From Liolophura sinensis (Eukaryota > Mollusca > Polyplacophora > Chitonida > Chitonidae), in assembly GCF_032854445.1 (NCBI RefSeq), contig NC_088296.1, positions 11,446,706 through 11,510,705 on the forward strand: a DNA stretch of 64,000 bases, in the 5' to 3' direction. Numbering within the stretch: position 1 is the first letter of the stretch; each line of letters begins with the position of its first letter. Positions 1 to 13,000 of the stretch are shown here, one piece after another. Under the pieces are notes generated by a model. It did not search any database. It had not been told where the DNA came from and worked only from the letters and a program-made list of their open reading frames with translations. A program made the translations under genes and the position numbers.

Positions 1-719
1 GTGTTTTCAAAACTAGCATTGGACCTAACGATGATGATTAAATCTAAGACTACTCCTTTCTCCCTTTATCTTATCTTTTTGTAATGCCTGTCTTCATCAA
101 TCAGGGTAGACAGAAATGACGCAGAATACACGATAAACGTTTTTGATGTACTTCCGGAGTATTTGTTTTTATCCTGGGATTTTTGCTGAAAGGAGCCGAA
201 GACAAATCTAAAATAAACAAATCAGTTTATGGAAACAGAGTAATTTTATGTGATCGTTAACATTTAGTTTGAAAATACGAAAGGAAAAGCCAACCTTGTC
301 ATTTCTGCTAAAAAAGGAAAATGGATACTATCAAATAAACGGCGTGAAACTAAAATCCATCACACTTATTCGTCAGACAGATAAATGCCTTAAACACGAG
401 AAAAGAAAATGATCTAAGTGAAAAACAATCGATATCAGACACGAAGAGGTAAAACATGTCATATGTAATAATGGGCTATGTTTATTGATGTTTTGTTAAT
501 TTTATCATTTCATTATTTATGTACAGTTTTAGCTTTACTTACAATACATGAGAAACTTTATACAGATTTCGCGATAGTTTCACTACAACAATTATAATAA
601 TAACGTCTGCCCTGTTTTAACTATTTGTTTGACCAATTATGGAAATAATTTCGTAGAAAACTTTTTGTTTCTTTGCAAAGGGTTTCACCGTCACTTTCAA
701 CTTAATATTTGTCGTTTTC
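1..719. other. Non-coding stretch, unassigned
   Basis: AT-rich sequence with stops in all frames. I see no protein similarity, RNA gene or recognisable repeat before the SINE tail at 720. Confidence 0.6.
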
Positions 720-802
720 TCCCACCATAATGCCGTCGTATAAGTGAAATATTCTTGAGAACAGCGTCAAACACCAATCTAATAAATAAACAAATAAATA
801 AT
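720..802 (+). repeat. SINE-B 3' fragment
   Basis: Only the conserved 3' part of SINE-B is present: CCCACCATAATGCC, then TATAAGTGAAATATTCTTGA, a changed GTCAAACACCAATC and an AAAT/AAAC tail. The tRNA-like head is missing, so this is a 5'-truncated copy. It carries no coding sequence. Confidence 0.85.
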
Positions 803-950
803 ATTTGTCACACCAACATGGTGTCTCCTAATAGCAACTTGTCCAAAATGCCCGCACATTCATACGCTGCCTCACTGAAACAACATGCTGCAGATACATG
901 GGATCACCACTGTATGCAGACACTATGAAAGTAATAAGTGCTTTAACTAT

Positions 951-1190
951 TTAACCATATGTATGCTTGGGGTTTAACGTCGTACTTAAATCAGAAGTAA
1001 ATTTTTCAGTCATATGACGACGACAGCCATTAGGTGTGTACACGTACACTGTGTATTCTTGTCGCAGGGCGAGTCCATGCCGCCAAAGTGCTGCTGTCAC
1101 TGAAGTACCATGCCGAGGACACCAGGCATGACACCTCACTCAGTCACATTATACTGACACCGGGCCAACCGGTCCTCTTTTCCTTCCTGT
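951..1190 (-). repeat. SINE-A copy, diverged
   Basis: On the plus strand it starts with GCTTGGGGTTTAACGTCGTA and TCATATGACGACGA, the 3' core of SINE-A read in reverse. A variant body follows, with the family landmark CATTATACTGACACCGGGCC near 1147-1166. The body differs clearly from the other SINE-A copies, so it may be a separate subfamily. The tRNA-like end is not clear and the right boundary is approximate. Confidence 0.7.
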
Positions 1191-3130
1191 AACCTCTCAC
1201 TACTGAGCCAAGTGCTGTATGCCTCATTTCTCTGTGTTGGGTGAACTACTGTTTCAGAGTCTTGGGTATTGCCACATCTCGGTGTGAAACTATGAGAAAA
1301 GCCATGCTTTTCCTTGATAACGAACCTGGAGTCAAGGGAGTTTGGGTTCTGGTGTTCCTAATCCTGACGTACTGAGACTATCGTTCCATTGCTGAATCAA
1401 CACTTTGACGAGCGTTATCTCTGTTTTCCACAAAGATTTCCTATCCAAACCACTGACCGACAAATGTCAATTAATCACAAGAAGACAAGAAGTGTGAGCA
1501 CAATATCATCCACCTTCCGTTATTTATTGTTTTATATTGACATCGCCAAATTTCCATGCAGTCATTTCAATTAATTGATCCTTCAGGCAACTTATACCAC
1601 CGTATTTGCTTTCCTTGATGTTATCGAATCGTTTCCAAAGAAGTGAGTGAACAAACATTGCTGGCTTTAGATCAGACTTAGGGTCACCTTGTTCTGACAG
1701 CTATCCAAACTATCTTTCGGTTAAAGGGGTTTAGGGAATAATATTTCTATGCCCTTTCCTGTTCAGTAATTGCCCTCATCGTGTTTAAATTTTATGTTGC
1801 CAGAGAAGGTCCGCATGGACAAATCTTATCGCACCAAAAACTGCTGAGGATGTTTTAAAAGTCGCAATTCCATTGAACTTAGAGCATGGCAATTCTCACT
1901 TTGCAAATTTCAAAAATTTTTAGCCACGAAACACATCATGTTCCTGTTTCATCTCGTTTTTTTTTCTAAAAACTACCGTTTTTTTAAAAAAAAAAGCCGT
2001 TTCAATAACACAAATGTCCTCATCACGATTTCAAATGAGTGAAATGTTGCTGTTGTATCTACCCATGAGTACAGAAGAAAATATCTCCCTGCGAAGAGTT
2101 CTGGTAATTGATATAGAGATAGCTAAAAAGAGATGATTCATAGCAATTCCAATCCACTTAGCGCGGACGTCATGGCACGAGTCTTCACAAGTCGACATGG
2201 AACGAGTGTAAAAAAACAAAACGAACAGGTTTCAGCGTTAGATATTTGACTTTCTGTCAGTGTCACGTTGCAAGGTTCACAGAACGCCTTTCGAATTCCA
2301 TTTCATAATGAGTTCGTCGTTATCGACGACCCACAGTCTACATTCACAAAAAAACATTGACATGGGGCGAACATTAAAGTCATCTGCGCACCGGTCTCAA
2401 TTTTAAAATGCAACCCTGTAACTTATGCTGATAAGTTGATCGGGTTCCCAACTTGCGACGTCAATATGATACGACGCCTGGTTGTCGACAGTTTTCTGGA
2501 CAACGCAAACATCCTTTCACGGGCAAAGTAACGTTGATACGTTAGTAAGCTATGAGGTGCTATCGACAGTATTGTATTTTAAGCTAAAGATTGTCGAATC
2601 TGTTATAAATCGTGGTTCTGTCAGTGAACTCTCACAGTCTCATGTGACAACGACTTATCAAGCCAACACCATAGGGGAGATTCGAGTTCGAACACTTTAA
2701 TCGCTAAAGGTAGTACAGTCCTACGATACTTTGTGAACCGTCACAAATGTTAAGCAACTATAATCGATCACATTTACTATAAACATGGGTCTCTGAAAAA
2801 AGTTTCACATAGGTTATTTGGGTAGAAGAACAATGAAAACACTAAAAAGTTGAACCTTTGTGAACTTGGAAATTTTTTAATGTAAAGAGGTGTCATTTGG
2901 TCATCTTGAACGGTAAATTAATGTCAACAAAAGTAGCCTAGCACAAATCACATGATACAGGAGGACTGTTCTTACCTTGAATAAGAAAACAGTTCGAACT
3001 CGAAACTTGTGCCTGCAGGATTCCATTGCAAAATGGCATTCAGTATAACTAGGTCATGTTACTCGACAGGGCCTAATCTCAAAGTTAGTTGTAATATCAG
3101 ACACCGGAAAATTGGGGTGGGGGAGGGGAT
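1191..3130. other. Non-coding stretch, unassigned
   Basis: No recognisable gene. Short open frames at 1389-1574, 2031-2219 (minus) and 2482-2700 show no domain, motif or plausible splice context. Poly-T and poly-A runs lie near 1960-1995. Confidence 0.55.
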
Positions 3131-3147
3131 TCATACAATCTGCAGGT

Positions 3148-3301
3148 TACTGAAATGGCTGGCTACTTCTCCGGTCGTACGTGAGGAGGTTCCATTGGTT
3201 TAACCTGTGCTCTACCCAATTTCTGCCCACTATAATCCTGCCATCTTGTAAGTGAAATATTCTTCAGTGCGCCTTAAACTCCAATCAAATAAATAAATAG
3301 A
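3148..3301 (+). repeat. SINE-B 3' fragment
   Basis: It runs from CTTCTCCGGTCGTACGTGAG through a diverged middle to TAAGTGAAATATTCTTCAGT and CTCCAATCAAATAAATAAAT. The tRNA head is absent. The open frame at 3009-3203 partly overlaps it and has no independent support. Confidence 0.8.
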
Positions 3302-3336
3302 CATCAAAGTATTAAATTGTAACGTAAGTCACACAG

Positions 3337-3364
3337 CGCGCTAGCCAACTGAGCCACTGAGGCC
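3337..3364 (-). repeat. SINE-B tRNA-like head fragment
   Basis: GCGCGCTAGCCAACTGAGCC followed by ACTGAGGCC matches the reverse of the tRNA-like head seen in full at 35160-35192. Only the head remains; it lies 35 bp after another SINE-B tail. Confidence 0.6.
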
Positions 3365-6207
3365 TCTGTGTTACAATGCGTTGCATTACTTCTCAATAAA
3401 TTATTTCCAGCTTTGTTTTTACTTACCTAGGTATACAACCACTTTAGGCATATACAAATGATTCAGACCTTGACACTATCTGTAATTAACTGTTTGAAGA
3501 GACTGATTGCTGGTAGGGAGTACAGAGTAGACAAATTAAACACGTGGTAGTATAACATTGCCTACCCAAAAGTTATCTCCAAATTGGTGATATGCTACAA
3601 CTGCGTTTAAAAACATAGGTGTTAAACGAAAGCGCGTTGCAGACATCGCCGAATAAAATAAGGGAACGTCGATGTAAATCAAATTTCAAAGCCACAAAGA
3701 CGCTGAGCCCCGTGAGCCATAAATCCAGGCGTCGACTCCATTTCTTAAATTGATTCACTTCGCCTATATCTCCCCAGCATACAAAACGCCTTAACGGCCA
3801 GTTAACGCTGCCAAGCCCTCAGTGAATTTCAATTTGATGCGGTTCTGCTACAACATCAGCCCAATCCGAATCTACTAATCCTGGCGCTCGACCAGGTCCG
3901 CGTTTTCCGACATGGACAATGATTTAAGGTAGAATTCTGGCACCGGGGTACAATATTTCACAGGAGTATTGCATTGGCTTGGGTTAAAGTCTACACTAAA
4001 ACATCTCAGAATTACCCTGGCGACAAGGTTCTCAATTCACTAAGCCAGTGTGCTTTTCGTCGCTGCGCAATAAGTTTACTGACATATCCCGTATTGATAT
4101 GACTCATGTTTTTTTTTCTAAAACATGATTCGCATACTTCTCAGTCTGTAGCTCACAAAAGATTCGGCCAAGATAGACGAGTGCCATGGAAATCATATCG
4201 AAATGGATGGGACAGCATAAGGCGATCTAGAATCTAAATTATGAAAGGTGCTCATATCTTGTAACATCCAATTTTTAACTATGTCGTACCTTGCCAGGGA
4301 ATGACAACCGGCTGGGAACTTATGCATTCAAGACAATGCTGTAACATCGGAATGTTTGTGAACGGCAATGTGTATGTTATAGTAGCTACACTATGTCAAA
4401 GGAAAGAATTTTAAAGAACACAAAGCCCTTTGCTACATGTTTATTTGTTTCTTTTTTATATTTTCACACAGGACGCCTAGAGAAATTTCTTCTCGTAATA
4501 GAAAATACTTAATAGACCTGATTTGTTACATGAAAATTCGACTGTTGATATTTCAGTACATCTAAACGAGAACTGAAGTCCAAGGATACCTAATCACTGG
4601 TGTTGAATGGATATCAAATATCCACATATTCCTTGCAGAAATAATACTATGTAATTAAGCTTTCAACACAAACTATAACCTCCTTCCCCGTCAAGGCCGA
4701 ACTAAACACCATTTAGTCTAACACAACACTCTCTTCTTGTAAACCAGTTGACTTTGATGACCGCGACTCAAATCACTGTAATGTATAAGGAGAGTAGAAT
4801 TGGGGCAAAAAAAATGGTTAAAACTGTCTCCGGAGATTGAAAGACAGGAGACAGCTCTTTCATGTAAAAGTAGAAAACCGTGCAGAGAACAAGATATTAG
4901 TCATACGAGTACTTTGCCTGATCGACGGGCCGAGTCAGATTAAGGTGAGCGACACAGGAAGTAGTCTCGGGTTGCAGGCCTTCTGGGAACGAAACCATCG
5001 GGTGTTCAGTCGGTGACAACGGATACGACTTGGAAGTCGACCTGGGTATTTAAGTTCTTACCACCGACTAAGGCGAAAATCAGCCGGTCGCTCCCAGGTT
5101 TAGTTCAGCATTGCAACATACTAAAATCTGAGTAACAAATGACCCTGGAACTCGGACGTTTTACAGTATTTAACGTGCCGAAGTTGTCTCGCCACGAATG
5201 CATATTCTTATTTCAGTCATAAAGTAATTTGGACCTTATGTCACCATGTAGCCAAAACATCGGTTGGTAACACATTGCAAACTGACGATACAGGCAAAGT
5301 ACGGATACTGGCAATGTACCAGTATTATTTGCGGTAGTTGTAACGCGATGGTCTTTATCACTCTCCAACTTAAAAGTAATATGGAACATAACATAATGTG
5401 CAGAATTTAAAGGCTGTGGAATTATATACGTGATCAAATATATAGTTAAATTTTGCAAAAAAAAAAAAAAGGGTTGATGGCAAACGCACCCTACCTGGTT
5501 TACTCCAATCTTAGAACCGACTTCAATTCGTTAAAAAATTTTGGTAAGGCGTTAAATGTAAATATGCAAAAGAGATATGCATGAATAAATAAATATAACG
5601 TTGCCAGCCGGCATATCTCCATGATCGACTTGGTACAACAGTTATTCATACCGCTATGTTAAGCTCAATTTTCAAACAACATAGTCATTTGTACAGCTAA
5701 TGATGTTAGCAGATGGTCCTGTTATTCATTAGCTAGGGGGCGCTGCATTCCCTATGGTCATTTGCATATGTAATTACATCCGGTCAACCCTTAGAGAAAC
5801 GAAGCCGCGCAAATGCAAAAGAGCGTCGTTTGTATTTGTGCTGCATTTTCATCAAGTTTCTCCGTGGGTCAGCTGAATAAATCATTGCCCATTGTGACCA
5901 CAGTGCTCTATCAGAAGATTGTTGTTTGCTGTAGGCACGGTTTTCTTTGATGTACAGTTGAAAATATGACCCAATGTACTTGGCCATGGGCGGCAAGGCT
6001 ACAGTTTTGAATTACTGCCCATGGTGACGGAGTACAAACGAGATTCGTCATGAACTAAATATTCCGAGGTCGAAGAGTCAAGGGACGACTTTCACAAAAC
6101 TAAGTAAATCAATTTTTCGTCGCTTTCCCTTAATTCACGCAGCCTTGTGTCACTATAACCCGAATACAACGTCATTTACGAAGACATAGCAAGACGTAGT
6201 CTCCAGA
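3365..6207. other. Non-coding stretch, unassigned
   Basis: No gene recognised. It contains an A-run at 5457-5471 and scattered short open frames (3573-3758, 5213-5458 and 5784-5996, all minus) without any family signature. Confidence 0.55.
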
Positions 6208-6440
6208 TTTCAGCAGAAAACCTGTTGTCTGAGCGATGTTTGAATGTATTCGGTTATGACATAATAATGTGTCATATTCAATACAATATCCTGTTGCTCC
6301 AGTAGAATCTTCGCATTGAATTAACAGAGTCAACAAGTGTTATGTCTAACAGAATAATCTAATGCAATAACAGAATGCATTCCAGCATCACTCAGACAAC
6401 AAACTTTCTGTTAAAATTAACAAAAAAATATTTTAGTGTA
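6208..6440. mobile_element. Palindromic MITE-like element, copy 1
   Basis: The left part (CAGAAAACCTGTTGTCTGAG, 6213-6232) is the imperfect reverse complement of the right part (CTCAGACAACAAACTTTCTG, about 6393-6412). The similarity continues inward, for example GAATGTATTCGGTTATGACA against the reverse of AATAACAGAATGCATTCC. It aligns with the better-preserved copy at 13001-13242. No coding capacity is present, so it fits a non-autonomous DNA transposon moved by another element's transposase. The outermost left end is degraded. Confidence 0.7.
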
Positions 6441-6572
6441 TTTTATTTAGGGTATGACCATCCCACATTCTACGGTTATGTATGCTTGTTGCATTGTTAA
6501 AGAAACACACCGCAGTAGATGGACGGACACAAAAGTTCAAATCAGCAGTCATGACGGCTCAAATTGTAGAGC

Positions 6573-6702
6573 ATAAGACCTCAAAAGAGGAAGTTGTATC
6601 TTTCTTGATTGGCTTTCAGCACTATGACTGGAAATTTGCTACGTTAATACGACGTTAAATCGCTCACTCACCCACTCATTCACTCACTCACTTACTCACA
6701 AA
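6573..6702 (+). repeat. SINE-A fragment with internal deletion
   Basis: CCTCAAAAGAGGAAGTTGTA matches the SINE-A segment just after the tRNA-like head. The sequence then jumps to the 3' core (ACGACGTTAAAT) and ends in CACT-type repeats (CTCACTCACCCACTCATTCA). The middle of the element has been lost. Confidence 0.75.
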
Positions 6703-7165
6703 TTTAAATCGACGTTAATCTTCATACAAACAAGTAAGTAGTCAATTTTATAATCAACCGTATAATTCCAGAGTGTAATACATTTTGCAATGCATTTGAG
6801 ATAAAAACGTAAACTTGTGTCTATGTGGAGGCGACCGGTTAACGGTCAAGCGAACAGCATTGGCATCGGCATTGACATTGGAGCGGCACCAAGTTAAAAA
6901 TCCCCAAACACATGCAGACGGTGGTTCATTTCCTGCTCCGGACATGTACAGGTCATCTTGGAGATCTCAAATATCTACTGTTCTTTGGCCTTGAAAAAGA
7001 ACGGAATCCGTCGCACGGCCGTTTAGGTAGACATATGTGTTTCGAATATCACTTGTCTTTCACCTAAAGAAAAGCTTGTCCATGTACAATACTGGCCACC
7101 ATTGCAATTGCTTTCTGGAAGCTACAGTTTATTCCAACAGAAAAAAAACGCCGGCGTAGGTGTAA

Positions 7166-7193
7166 GTGAGTGCTTGGGGCTTAACGTCGTACA
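7166..7193 (-). repeat. SINE-A tail fragment
   Basis: GTGAGTGCTTGGGGCTTAAC followed by GTCGTACA is the 3' end of SINE-A in reverse orientation. Nothing else of the element is seen. Confidence 0.65.
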
Positions 7194-8103
7194 AGCCGCC
7201 GTAAAAACACATTGTATAATTACGTATGGCATGTTAACATCTATCAAATATGGCTGAAAAAAAACCCTTACACGGCGTAAAATTCGAATCATTCATCCAT
7301 TATCATTTTATCAAGATTGCCGCGTGAACGGTGGCATTGTTTATCTTTAATACGGCTTCAGAATAGTGTCATTAATGGATCTGGTATGAACATCCTCAGT
7401 GAAAACAGTTTTGTTTACGTTTAAGTACACAAATGTGTATTAACAGCATTATTGCGTGTTGTTCCAATGTGAATTAGTCACGCAAAATAGGCACACGTGA
7501 ACACGAATGGTCAAGTCTCCCTCAATAGACCACTGCTTAATCGACCCATTGCGTTTGCTGGGGCGTATAATGCTTAGAAAGGATACTGTCATCACTTAAC
7601 CAAACATATACTAATGCGTGTTTAATGGACGCTGACAAACATGCGACAGCATTTCCGGGGAAGACAACTGGAAACTGCGGTGATGTACGAGTCACTGGTC
7701 ACACCGTCATAAAGCGACGAGTCATTCCCATGGGGCTGACGGGAAGTTATTAGCTATATCGTTAGCGTGACTTGAGCACATATATGGCCTAATATGTCCC
7801 AATGGGAAGGAATGTCAGAAGAAAACCGTAATTTGATATTGGGACGGAAAAAACCTTTTCCGCAACCTGTATGGCACCGTGTAATCTTCCATTAAAACAA
7901 GCTAGAACAACACAATAGGGATTTGTAATATAATAAATTACGTGCTGGTGATAATAAAAAGAACTTCCAGACTTTAGTCACGGACAAAAATAAAAATGGT
8001 CATAAGTTTGTAGTTATTTTCTTAACCAAAGATATATCTCCCTTCGGCGTCCTAAAAGAGGGGCAAAATCTAATCTCTAGAAAATACTACAAAAGACTTT
8101 CTG
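7194..8103. other. Non-coding stretch, unassigned
   Basis: I see no open frame worth reporting and no recognisable repeat here. Confidence 0.55.
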
Positions 8104-8176
8104 CATGTAGAGTAAAACCAGAGCAGCGGCGATGTTGTGATAATTTTCAGACTAGTCACACGTAACGGTGAAAAAG
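8104..8176 (-). repeat. Family C dispersed repeat, fragment
   Basis: AGAGTAAAACCAGAGCAGCG, GTGATAATTTTC and TCACACGTAACGGTGAAAA align with the copies at 38921-39012 and 43302-43436 in the same orientation. They are reverse-complementary to the copies at 26132, 53444 and 58613. Confidence 0.6.
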
Positions 8177-11100
8177 ATAAAACAGTGCTTTAATCAATAT
8201 TACTGAATAAGGTTAAACGTAATGTTTTGCCATGGCATCAAATTTCAACCTCGTGGTCCGTGCTTAATTTCCACGTCAAATGCAATACAGTCGCTCTTTA
8301 AATGGCCAAAAACCATACCTCTCTAGTCTTAATATCATTCATAGTCGTTTAGGTGTTTCGTGGACTGGACTTCGAACGTGTGATCCACAAAGAGCATCTT
8401 GTCTCTGATTGTTACTGACAATGTTTTAACAAAGCCAGTTATACCTCGACGATAAAACTCTCCAACAATCCAAACAGCTGTTATGTAACACGTGTGTTAC
8501 AACATGTCACTATGCCAAAGCCACTCCAGTCGATGGAAATGGTGTGGCGATATTTCTTGGAGTGGTGCTGATGGCAATATGCTGCTTTTCTTTGTATCTG
8601 AAGCTCACACATTTTTCTTACTGGCGTTATTTAAAGTTTAAACGTCGGCTTTGTTCATCTGTGAGTCGTGAAATTACGACGATTACTTGATTGCTGTTTG
8701 ACGATATACTCAAAAAAATGAACCGTTCCACGTGAACCGTAGATGTGCAAAGCACACTGGTGTAAACCTAATGGCTCCATTGACAGGTTATTATCACCAC
8801 GACCCCTAAGAGCAGTGCGGACTTGGGGAATCGAAATATACTCTGACCTATGTAGGTTTTGAAGCATCTAGTGAGTCTCTTAGCTAGATATACTGGACGA
8901 AGGGCGCTGGAAGATGAATATATAGATGAAATGCCCGATATCATGGCAACTGACTCTTGCCATTATTTAAAAGTAAGCTGTCGTGCGTTTTTAACATTAC
9001 CGGATCACGTGGCCACCTTTGTAAAGACCCTGTCCTCTGCCGCGAGATAGAAGGTCCCTTCCCTTACCTTGAACACCATTAAAACGCGCCCCAACCATAA
9101 AGGACATCCTCTCTGTGCAAAACTGTGACGATGACTGCTTTGTTGGATTGTCACGATAAAGAAGCTTTGTATCAAACCTCCACTGAGACCCTCAACGCAG
9201 TAGATTGAACATCTGGCAAAGTGCTAATTGATCATTGATTCCTTTCATGCAGCCTGACAATAAATCCCCGTCTAAGAATATTTTTTAATTCCAAAATCTG
9301 AACGAAATTGTTTAAATTCCAGGAACTGAATGATTTTTCAACGAGTTTAAAGTTAAAATCGATGCACACCACAGGCTCTTCACGTCGCTTCGCGCGTAGT
9401 TTTTCTCTCACTTCTCAGTTGCATAAGCAAAATGTCCGATTCCGCGGTTTAAATATTGACTGTGTATCTGCAAATACGGAAGTACCCCATTGGGCACTGG
9501 GTGGGTGTAGGGGTTAGAGAATGAAATCCTGAAGGCGATGTAAGGTGAGAGAACTGGAACATTTAATCTATTCTCTTAAAATGTCATCCTTCCACATTCT
9601 GAGCTTATTTGTACGGGATTTATATGAATAATTAATGAAGAAAAAAGGCAGCTTCTCTTATCCTTGCTCTGCCAGAAATCGCATGCGCCAAGGCCTTCAG
9701 AGCTTTGTCAAAATCACAGCGAAAGTCCACGTAACTTCATGTTACTCAAGCTCATGTAGTGATAACCTTTCAGACCCCGGAGTTGTGTCTTCACCAATGT
9801 GTGTCAAGCCTTTGAAAGTCCTGTCTTTATTCACGGTTGCACTTTGGAGAACATTCTCCATCAAAACAAGCCGATTTCAAGTTGTGTCAAAACACACATC
9901 ATTCCATGATTTTGCGCTACAGTGTTTGTGAAAGACATTTTTACGATCAAAAGTATACAGAAACTGTGACGTATTACAGATCGAACAAAGAAGTGCACCT
10001 CTTAGAGAAAGATTTGTTTTAAACGGAGAATATTCCTTGAAGCATGCTTTATTATACAATAGTACATTAAAACGGTAGTGGAGAAATTCATTCCCGCCTT
10101 CAATAAGGCGTTGTCAATACATGTAAATACACTCTTTGCTCTTTTCTGTTTTAGGTCACACTTTCCGATATATGTGTGCTCATGCAAATACCTGCGTAGA
10201 ATACAACCATAGCAGCACTTAACTGTGATCTGGGCAGCTTTGTCCAATCCGTCAGCCTCCCATTTATCCACACAGGCAGAAGGTAAACGTTATCGTCATA
10301 TGTTGCTCAAAAATGACAGATGAATATTTCATACCAATGTCAATTCATTTTCGATACCGCTTACATTGTTCCTATGCCGTGCCAACGTGCAGCATTAAAG
10401 CAAAAAACGGGGAAAAAACTTCACAATTAACACATCCTAGGTACAATTTATTTACAAAACACCCTTAGGTCCACCTTTGTCCTTTTTCACTTTCGAACAG
10501 GATATAATCCGTCATCACGATTATCTTATATATAAATAAATCTGCCCCCGGGGTCATGGAATACATAAAAGATCCGACAAAAGCCAAAGGGAGCCCAGGG
10601 GTTAAAACAGCAGTTCAACCTGAGCTAGAAAAAAGGAGTTTGTGATAAACATATTTACCTGTGAAGATGAAATATGATATGATTTCTTTGTTATAGAATA
10701 TTGATTTTACATGTATTTTGTCTTTATTATTGACACCTGATAACTATGGTTATCTTCGTGTTTCTTGGTGTTAACTTCAGTTATCTTACTTGACGTCAGT
10801 GTTATTGGTTACGTTATATATTTCTTTGTACTTCTACGAAAAGTTTTCCAACCCTCTTAGCTTTCGTGTGCACTTTCGCGTAATAGATGCATATTTGCTT
10901 CCGGAAATCAGTGACAGTCCTTAAGGCCATGCTTCACCAAGACATTGTGAGCTTTAACCAAAAATAGTCATCCAAATTACACTCTTAATTACATTATTAA
11001 AGTTGGAAGTATCATTTTAGCGTCCGTGTTCAAATTTGTTGTTTTGTAAGTGATTGAAACTTTGGCTTAAAGTACCCTTTGAAACAGCAGCTTGCATCGC

Positions 11101-11895
11101 TTCGGTCAGTTCGTCTCCCACATCACCTCTTTGATTTTCCTTGCAAACAAAGGGATTTCTTGCACAACGACAGTCCTTGTTTACAGATGAAACGTGGCTA
11201 ACACACTTGATATTTAGTAAAGTCACAGACGTAATCTTGCACCTCACCCTTATTTATTACACTTCTTTAATTGTCTAGATTAGCTGATGTTTCTTAAAAG
11301 AGAGGCATTTCCACAGTTTTTAACCATTCATGCTATAAATGAACATTTATTCAAATTACAAAGCAGAGATTTTTTATTAGCACAGAAATGTTCCAACTAC
11401 TAAAATACCAGCTAGATATGTTTCACAATTCTTTTTCAGAAATGAATTTTGCTGCGGGCTTGACTTGTCACCGAAGCCTAGTACGTTTAATTGCAATACT
11501 TCAATTCTTGAAAACTTCCAGTGACTAACTTGCCTTTTTCTGTTAAAGGGGCCAAATTCATGACACTCGTGTTAAGAGAAAAACCATATTTCCTTTGACC
11601 TAAAATGTTTGGATAAGCAGCAGTTTTTGCGATCTACAATTCTCGCCCAGCTCAAGTAAACTAACCCCGAGCCAAAGGCAAGCTCAGTTTAATCTAAGTA
11701 TATTAATCCGGCATTTTGCCGAGAGGCTAGGATTGTGTCCAAGGATTGGAATTATTTCTTTAGGCTACCTCGTATATTGAGCCTTTTCTATGATTCACGT
11801 CTCCATTGTTAGAACAAGGACACCGCCAACGAAGAAACATTTGGCCCCGCGCAAGAAAACTGGCAATATTGCTTGAATATATTTTGGCCGTATTT
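8177..11895. other. Non-coding stretch, unassigned
   Basis: No gene recognised. The longest open frame (9635-9931, plus, 98 codons) has no signal peptide, domain or motif I know, and other open frames overlap it on both strands. A short perfect palindrome, GTAACACGTGTGTTAC, lies near 8485-8500. Confidence 0.5.
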
Positions 11896-12358
11896 TTTGT
11901 GGTTTTTTGCAAGATAACTAGTGTGGTGCTTTGCGAGTTATCTAGTATGGTGTTTTCTGTGTGGTGTGTTGCAAGGTATTTAGAGTGGTGTTCAGCGAGG
12001 GATCCAGTGTGGTTTTTTGCAAGGTATTTAGTGTGATGTTTTCCCAGGTATCTAGTGTGGCGTTTTGTGAGGTATCTAGTGTTGTGTTTTGCGAGGTATC
12101 TGATGTGGTGTTTTGCGAGGTATCTATTGTGATGATTTGTGAGGTATTTTGTGTGGTGTTTTCTGAGGTATCTAGTGTGGTGTTTTGTGAGGTATTTAGC
12201 GTGGTGTTTTGCGAGGTATCTGTTGTGGTGTTTTGCATTTAGAGTGATGTTTTCCGAGGTATTTAGAGTGGTGTTTTCCCCAGGTATTTTGTGTTGTGTT
12301 TTCCGAGGTATCTAGTGTGGCGATTTGTCAGGTATTTAGTGTGGCGTCTTGTGAAATA
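11896..12358. repeat. 24-bp minisatellite array
   Basis: About 19 imperfect copies of a 24-bp unit containing GTGTGGTGTTTTGCGAGGTA. Because 24 is a multiple of three, both strands stay open: a VVFCEVSS-type repeat on plus and an NTTLDTSQ-type repeat on minus. These frames (11961-12242 plus, 11942-12238 minus) are products of the repeat, not genes. Copy divergence increases towards both ends. Confidence 0.92.
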
Positions 12359-13000
12359 TAAAACCTGTAGATAAACTGACCGCTGTATAAGAAAACACTC
12401 CATGAACACATTGCCTGTAACCACAGGAATCACACTTATATTCCTTGCACTATCGCGATGCAGTAATGTTCATGTGTAATTCCGGATATCAACAACCAGA
12501 TACTAAGCCACCATGTTGGACGGCACTGCCAATGAATCCCCCACTAATGTACCCTGGTTTCGTTATTAATGTGAGTTTCCGGATGTCTTGTATATTAGAC
12601 ACGTTACCCGGCAGGCGACCGACAATAACATGCGAGCCTATCAAACAGGACTTGACGTCGGAGATAAACCAGGTAGTTGTAGATTGGTTATAGCTATGAC
12701 TAGATTGCAAATCTTAGAAGCAAGGTTGCTTGTGTAAAGAGTTCGAAACTAGTGGAAGTGAGTTTTTTTTTAAATACTGAATAAAAAGAAGCAGATTTTA
12801 CCCGACGCACGTCCCGTGTCGTTACGTGGTACCACTGTATGGCGTTAACATTGGTTTTGATATTTACATTATCACACGTATAAACGTCTGAACTTCCGAT
12901 CATTAATGCTAACATGCAACGACAAACATGGCCTCCTTGTTAGATGTTAGCAGCAATCAGAATCGTCATCTGCATTGGTCATCCCTGTGCCTCTTTCCCA
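12359..13000. other. Non-coding stretch with one weak exon candidate
   Basis: Mostly unassigned. The plus-strand segment 12464-12672 is open and flanked by CAG and AG|GTAGTT. It encodes a cysteine pattern slightly reminiscent of a sushi (CCP) module, with MFMCNSGY early and GRRPTITCEP late. Spacing and length (209 bp) do not fit a standard sushi exon, so I do not call it a gene. Confidence 0.2.
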
